DNA of 64,000 bases from Paenibacillus silvisoli (GTDB taxonomy: Bacteria > Bacillota > Bacilli > Paenibacillales > Paenibacillaceae): the NCBI RefSeq assembly GCF_030866765.1, contig NZ_CP133017.1, forward strand, positions 404,501 through 468,500. Direction: 5' to 3'. The position numbers and the translations under genes were made by a program. The number at the start of each line of letters is the position of its first letter. Position 1 is the stretch's first letter. Shown piece after piece: positions 60,131 through 64,000 of this stretch. A model generated the notes under the pieces. The model had not been told where the DNA came from. It made no database searches and worked only from the letters and a program-made list of their open reading frames with translations.

Positions 60131-61243
60131 ATGCTGATTATCGTTCTGCTTATAGCTGCTTGGGCGGCGGGGTGGTTCCTCTTCCGCCGAAATACGATTC
60201 CGACTCGTTCTAGTCGTCCCGCTGCGCCCGGAAAGCTGTCCGTCATTATTCCGGCTCGCAACGAGGAGGGCAATCTGCCTCATTTGCTGAGCTCTCTTCA
60301 AGCGCAGACGGTCCGCTCCGCCGAAATCGAAATCGAATTCGAAATCATTGTCGTAGACGATCATTCCGAGGATCGGACAAGAGAAGCTGCGGAACGCTTC
60401 GGGGTCAAAGTCATTTCCAGCCCGCCTCTTCCGCAAGGATGGACAGGCAAGAACTGGGCCGTCTGGAACGGCTATTTGGCGGCAACGGGCGATTTGTTCG
60501 CCTTCCTGGATGCCGATGTCCGTCTGGCCCCGCATGCGCTTCAGTCGCTTCTCGCAGCGCGTGAGGACGCCGGAGGAGCCGTATCCGTTGTGCCTTACCA
60601 TGAGGCGGAACGATTCTATGAACGGCTGGCGCTCATTCCGAATGTGCTCGGCTTATTCGCGTTTACGTCGCCGCTCGAGCGGACGAATCCGGCCAAAGGA
60701 TTGTACGGCTCCTGCATTGTCGTTTCGCGCGCCGATTACGAGAAGGTGAACGGTCATGAAGGGGTCAAAGCGGAGCTGCTGGACGACTTGAACCTTGGGG
60801 GCAAGTTTATGGCGGCCGGCGTTCCGGTCCGCAATTTTATCGGGTATGGCGCGGTGTCCTTTCGCATGTATCCGGGCGGCATCCGCAGCGAAGTGGAGGG
60901 GTTTAGCAAAGGGGCCGTCCTAAGCACGAGCAAGCTGAGCCTCGGCACGACGCTGCTCGTCGCGGTCTGGCTGCTTGGCCTGCTTACCGCGGAGCTGGCG
61001 CCGTTCTTTCTGGCCACCTCGTTGGCGCTGCCGCTTGCTATCGGATATGTGCTCTATACGGCGCAAATGTATTATTTTGTCCGGTATACGGGCAGGTTCG
61101 GCGGATGGCTGCCGGCGGTGCATCTGCTGAGCTCCGTTTTTTTTATCTACATCATGCTGTATTCGCTCTATCAGGTCGTCTTCTTCGGCCGGGTTGCCTG
61201 GAAGGGCAGGCGGATAGATGTCGGGGGAGGATCCAAGCGATGA
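60131..61243 (+). CDS. GT2-family membrane glycosyltransferase
   Basis: A 370-residue glycosyltransferase with an N-terminal membrane helix, a GT-A catalytic domain (LSVIIPARNEEGNLP, IIVVDDHSEDRT, the DxD motif in FLDADVRL, and LLDDLNLGGKF as acceptor-side acid) and two to three C-terminal helices. It resembles the CrtQ/DGAT-like transferases that glycosylate lipids. GGAGGTGG is 6 nt before ATG 60131; the longer frame to 59891 overlaps the histidine kinase. The stop overlaps the start of a PlsY-like acyltransferase (ATGA), so a shared glycolipid product is likely. Confidence 0.85.
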   Translation: MLIIVLLIAAWAAGWFLFRRNTIPTRSSRPAAPGKLSVIIPARNEEGNLPHLLSSLQAQTVRSAEIEIEFEIIVVDDHSEDRTREAAERFGVKVISSPPLPQGWTGKNWAVWNGYLAATGDLFAFLDADVRLAPHALQSLLAAREDAGGAVSVVPYHEAERFYERLALIPNVLGLFAFTSPLERTNPAKGLYGSCIVVSRADYEKVNGHEGVKAELLDDLNLGGKFMAAGVPVRNFIGYGAVSFRMYPGGIRSEVEGFSKGAVLSTSKLSLGTTLLVAVWLLGLLTAELAPFFLATSLALPLAIGYVLYTAQMYYFVRYTGRFGGWLPAVHLLSSVFFIYIMLYSLYQVVFFGRVAWKGRRIDVGGGSKR

Positions 61244-61854
61244 ACATTGTATGGTGGACGCTGCTGTCCTTTCTCTCCGGTTCTCTCATGTTCTCCTATT
61301 GGCTCGGCTTGCTGGCGAGCCATAACTTGAAGGAGGTCGGCGACGGCAATCCCGGCGGTCTGAATTTATGGCGGGCGGCCGGCTATACGTATGGGCTGGT
61401 CGGCATCACGCTTGATTTTATGAAAGGCTATGTGCCGATTTTCCTGCTCGTGCAGACCAAGGCGCTGCCCGGCTTGTGGGTCGTGCTGCCGGCGGCGGCC
61501 GCGCTGCTCGGCCATGCGTTTTCCCCGTTTATGAAAGGGCGCGGAGGCAAGGGGATTGCGGTTACCTTCGGGGTTTGGAGCGGACTGACGGCGTTTAGCG
61601 CGACGCTGGCTTACGCGATTATATTGGCGCTGCTGCTGGCGGGAGCCCGGCGGCTGAACAGAGGGAGGCCGACCTCCGCGGACATGGACGGCTTTCAAGT
61701 GGTGCTCGGCATGCTGCTGCTGCTGATTTATTTGGGCTATGTCGGCTATTCCAGCGCGATTCTGCTGTTCGGCTGGTTCAATTTATTGTTCTTGGCGTAC
61801 ACGCATCGCAACGAGCTGCGCCGGTTTTTCACTACCATTCGCTGGCCTAGATAG
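61240..61854 (+). CDS. PlsY-like glycerol-3-phosphate acyltransferase
   Basis: A 204-residue, about six-helix membrane protein. The PlsY motifs are present in altered form: [14 protein letters not shown] for the GSGNxGATN loop and [17 protein letters not shown] for the GHxFPxFxxFKGGKG loop. PlsY makes lysophosphatidate from acyl phosphate. The divergence and the 4-nt overlap with a GT2 gene suggest a secondary acyltransferase for a glycolipid rather than the housekeeping enzyme. GGGGGAGG is the ribosome site. Confidence 0.83.
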   Translation: MNIVWWTLLSFLSGSLMFSYWLGLLASHNLKEVGDGNPGGLNLWRAAGYTYGLVGITLDFMKGYVPIFLLVQTKALPGLWVVLPAAAALLGHAFSPFMKGRGGKGIAVTFGVWSGLTAFSATLAYAIILALLLAGARRLNRGRPTSADMDGFQVVLGMLLLLIYLGYVGYSSAILLFGWFNLLFLAYTHRNELRRFFTTIRWPR

Positions 61855-61867
61855 GACTAAAGGGAGG

Positions 61868-61898
61868 ACCGGGGCGGCTGCGCCCCGGTTTCTTTTTT
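61868..61898 (+). terminator. Rho-independent terminator
   Basis: ACCGGGGCG (61868-61876) / CGCCCCGGT (61881-61889) followed by TTCTTTTTTT. Confidence 0.9.
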
Positions 61899-62005
61899 TG
61901 TCATTTAGGAAGATAGTAGGAAAATTATTGAAGCCGGGCAAGAAAAATGAGGAAATTTGTTGTAAAATAGAAGCAAATCATTCCGCCAAAAGGGGTACTG
62001 GATTC

Positions 62006-63760
62006 ATGCTACGCATTCGCAGCCGATTAGCCGTAAAGCTTGCCGTTCTTATTTTTGCTATTCTCTTGATCCTGTCTTCGACGCTCGTCTACGTGCAAAT
62101 TCAGAACACCAAGAAGGCCAGCGAAGAAGCGATCGGAAGCTTCGGGATGCACACCGCCGAGGCTTATGCCGGTCAATTCGATGTAAAGCTGTATGAAACG
62201 TATATGAAGGACGCGAAGGAAAACGACCTGTACTGGCAAATTCGCGACACGATGAATGCCTATCGGATGCGGATCGGCGCCTTGTATGTGTACACGGTCC
62301 GGATCGATGACCAGGGGCAGCCGATTCTGATCGTTGACGGTCAGCCAAGGGAGGATGCGGATGCTTCGCCGATCGGCGAAGTGACGGATATGCCGGCGGA
62401 CGCGATTGCGGACGTGTTGGCGGGCAAGCCGGCCAAGTCGGGCATCATCCACAATCCGGAGTACGGCACGTACATTTCTTCCTATGCGCCGCTGAAGGAC
62501 GCGTCCGGTACGGTCATCGGCGCGATCGGCATCGATACGGATGTGTCGGTGTCCACGAAGATCTATAAGGATGTTTTGAAGAAAAGCATGCCGATTCTGA
62601 TCGGCATGGCGGTCATTACGCTGCTCGTCTTCGTTCTGACGACGCTGTTCCTCGCCCGCGCGCTGCGTCCGCTCGGCGTCATCGTTAAAGGGGCCGAGTC
62701 CATTGCGCGCGGCGATTTCGCCGAAGCGAACGGCTATTTGAGCACGATCCGCGTACGCTCCAAGGACGAAATCGGTCAAGCTTACGCCGCGATGAACAAG
62801 ATGAGCGAGCGGCTTGGCGTGACGCTTGGCGACGTCGTCCGCGATATGCGGGTCACGACGCATGACCTCGTGCAGTCGACGGATCAATTCGGCTCGGAAG
62901 CCGGCCAAATGGTCAGCTTGAACGAAACGCTGGAGCAATCGATCGCCCATCTGGCCGAAGGGGCGGAGCATCAGCGCATCGGCGCAGAGGAAAGCGCGAA
63001 ATCGATGGAAGAGATTACGATGGCGATTCAGCGCGTATCGGAAGCGTCCGCGCAAGTATCCGGCGCGTCGGTGGATGCGCTGGAGTCGGCGGAGTCCGGA
63101 AGAAACGCCATTCACGGACTGCGGGAGCAGGTCGATGCGATGTCGAGCATGGCGCAGCAGACGGAGCAATCCGTTGTGGCGCTGAACGCGTATATGCACG
63201 AGATCGAGCCTGTTCTTCAGTCCATTACGAGCATCGCCGATCAGACGAAGCTGCTGGCGCTCAACGCGTCCATCGAAGCGGCTCGGGCGGGCGAGCACGG
63301 CTCGGGCTTTGCCATCGTTGCCGGCGAAGTACGGAAGCTGGCCGAGGCGTCCGCCGTGTCCGCGCAGCATATTACGTCGCTGCTTGCGCAGATCGGGCAG
63401 GAATCGGCCCATATCGGCCGGCAGATGCAGGAAGGCAGCCGGGAAATGAACAAGGGCACGGAGCTGTCGGGCCGGGTCGAGCGGATCTTCGGGCAGGCCA
63501 TGGACCGGTTCCACCTTGTAAACAGCCAAATTCAAGAGATTTCCGCCGCGGCCGAGGAAGTGCTGGCCGGCTCGGAGGAGGTAGCCGCTTCCGTCGAAGA
63601 AATCTCGCAAATTTCCAGGTCGGCCGCGGATAACGCGGCGACGATCCAGCAGATGTCCGCGCATCAGCTGGAAGCGGCCAAACGGATCGCGGATACGACC
63701 GAGCTGCTGAAACGGCGCAGCTCCGGCTTGGAGGACGCGATCGAGAAGTTCAAGCTATAG
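62006..63760 (+). CDS. Methyl-accepting chemotaxis protein
   Basis: A 584-residue transmembrane receptor. Membrane helices at about 12-34 and 193-215 enclose an extracellular Cache-like sensor domain ([19 protein letters not shown], later [10 protein letters not shown]). A HAMP linker follows (about 217-275) and then the coiled-coil signalling domain with the conserved hairpin tip [20 protein letters not shown] near 416-435. It controls CheA and flagellar or pilus motility. ATG 62006 has AAAAGGGG 10 nt upstream; the longer frame back to 61739 is a shadow of the PlsY-like gene. The ligand is unknown. Confidence 0.92.
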   Translation: MLRIRSRLAVKLAVLIFAILLILSSTLVYVQIQNTKKASEEAIGSFGMHTAEAYAGQFDVKLYETYMKDAKENDLYWQIRDTMNAYRMRIGALYVYTVRIDDQGQPILIVDGQPREDADASPIGEVTDMPADAIADVLAGKPAKSGIIHNPEYGTYISSYAPLKDASGTVIGAIGIDTDVSVSTKIYKDVLKKSMPILIGMAVITLLVFVLTTLFLARALRPLGVIVKGAESIARGDFAEANGYLSTIRVRSKDEIGQAYAAMNKMSERLGVTLGDVVRDMRVTTHDLVQSTDQFGSEAGQMVSLNETLEQSIAHLAEGAEHQRIGAEESAKSMEEITMAIQRVSEASAQVSGASVDALESAESGRNAIHGLREQVDAMSSMAQQTEQSVVALNAYMHEIEPVLQSITSIADQTKLLALNASIEAARAGEHGSGFAIVAGEVRKLAEASAVSAQHITSLLAQIGQESAHIGRQMQEGSREMNKGTELSGRVERIFGQAMDRFHLVNSQIQEISAAAEEVLAGSEEVAASVEEISQISRSAADNAATIQQMSAHQLEAAKRIADTTELLKRRSSGLEDAIEKFKL

Positions 63761-63776
63761 CTGATCGAGTACGTAG

Positions 63777-63808
63777 AACCGCATCCGCGCGAGGATGCGG
63801 TTTTCTTT
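63777..63808 (+). terminator. Rho-independent terminator
   Basis: AACCGCATCC (63777-63786) / GGATGCGGTT (63793-63802), 6-nt loop, followed by TTCTTTTG. Confidence 0.88.
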
Positions 63809-63935
63809 TGTCGAATAGCGGCTTGCACGGACTTAGGAAATAGACAATTTATCCTATATTTTCCTACTAAAAGACTAGTGGATGTGATATAAAACTAGTA
63901 GATAGATTTGCCACCAAATGGAAGGGGTAACTTGA

Positions 63936-64000
63936 ATGAAGCAGGTTCGAAATAAGCTAGTTCGTTCAATGGTATGTGTTGCTTTGGTTTTTGGCATGGG
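63936..64000 (+). CDS. Start of a secreted protein, cut by the window end
   Basis: ATG at 63936 with GAAGGGG 8 nt upstream opens a frame MKQVRNKLVRSMVCVALVFGM that looks like a signal peptide: basic start, then a hydrophobic core. Only the first 21 codons are in the window, so the product is unknown. Upstream, ACTAGT occurs twice around a TATAAA box (about 63874-63899), possibly its promoter. Confidence 0.6.
   Translation, partial: MKQVRNKLVRSMVCVALVFGM

Noticed and set aside
62027-63664. 545-codon minus-strand ORF under the chemotaxis receptor
   Set aside because: The plus strand has the full receptor with its conserved hairpin tip; the antisense frame is only a codon-bias artefact.

Overview
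The window looks like chromosomal DNA of a spore-forming, monoderm member of the Firmicutes close to Paenibacillus or Cohnella. The evidence is the coding style (roughly 55% G+C, strong AGGAGG-type ribosome sites, frequent TTG and GTG starts), S-layer homology domains, a YheC/YheD-type ATP-grasp protein, a sporulation-type PAS kinase, copper-amine-oxidase-like and SEC-C proteins, and a type IV pilus locus without a secretin. No rRNA, tRNA, CRISPR array, IS element or phage was seen.

Layout. 1-5.5 kb: a YdjO-like zinc ribbon, a fatty-acid desaturase, an MFS exporter behind a leader-peptide attenuator, and a large protein with two isoprenoid-synthase domains in tandem. 5.5-9.5 kb: a vWA / PP2C / kinase-HHH triad (E. 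coli yegL-pphC-yegI type) whose kinase is split by an apparent 1-nt frameshift. 9.5-10.3 kb: an oxidoreductase remnant. 11-21.7 kb: a cohesin-SLH anchor protein and a 2887-residue secreted protein ending in a dockerin. This pair is bracketed by two copies, in opposite orientation, of a ~185-bp near-palindromic repeat. 22-26.3 kb: an amino-sugar-type operon (ROK regulator, NagB-like deaminase, ROK kinase, GH4 glycosidase) with a palindromic operator. 26.4-31 kb: a TetR operon with two operator copies, GNAT, PhyH and CcdC-like genes. 31.2-33.5 kb: two adjacent secreted-protein genes that share a ~95-residue repeat I do not recognise, each broken by one 1-nt indel. 34.3-45.6 kb: a complete monoderm type IV pilus operon (three minor prepilins, a VanW-like protein, PilB, PilT, PilC, two tandem major prepilins, PilD, PilM, PilN, PilO). 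46-49.7 kb: a secreted copper-amine-oxidase-like protein, then a second MFS exporter behind a long leader encoding MHSIRWR, then two small proteins. 50-57 kb: a Hanks kinase, a MerR-ankyrin fusion, an ATP-grasp coat-type protein and a three-gene set (adenylating enzyme, SbnA, SbnB) that should make and activate L-2,3-diaminopropionate. 57-64 kb: SEC-C protein, PAS histidine kinase, glycosyltransferase-PlsY pair, chemotaxis receptor and the start of a further secreted protein.

The observations most worth following are the two hidden leader peptides upstream of the two MFS pumps. MHSIRWR ends in an Arg-X-Arg pattern like the macrolide-stalling leaders of ermD and mefE; MLLLTLI sits 6 nt upstream of a terminator. 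Next come the double isoprenoid-synthase protein, the non-cellulosomal cohesin/dockerin pair with its flanking inverted repeats, the diaminopropionate mini-cluster and the new repeat family. Three single-base frameshifts (near 8082, 31836 and 33101) could be real inactivation or residual assembly errors and should be resolved first.
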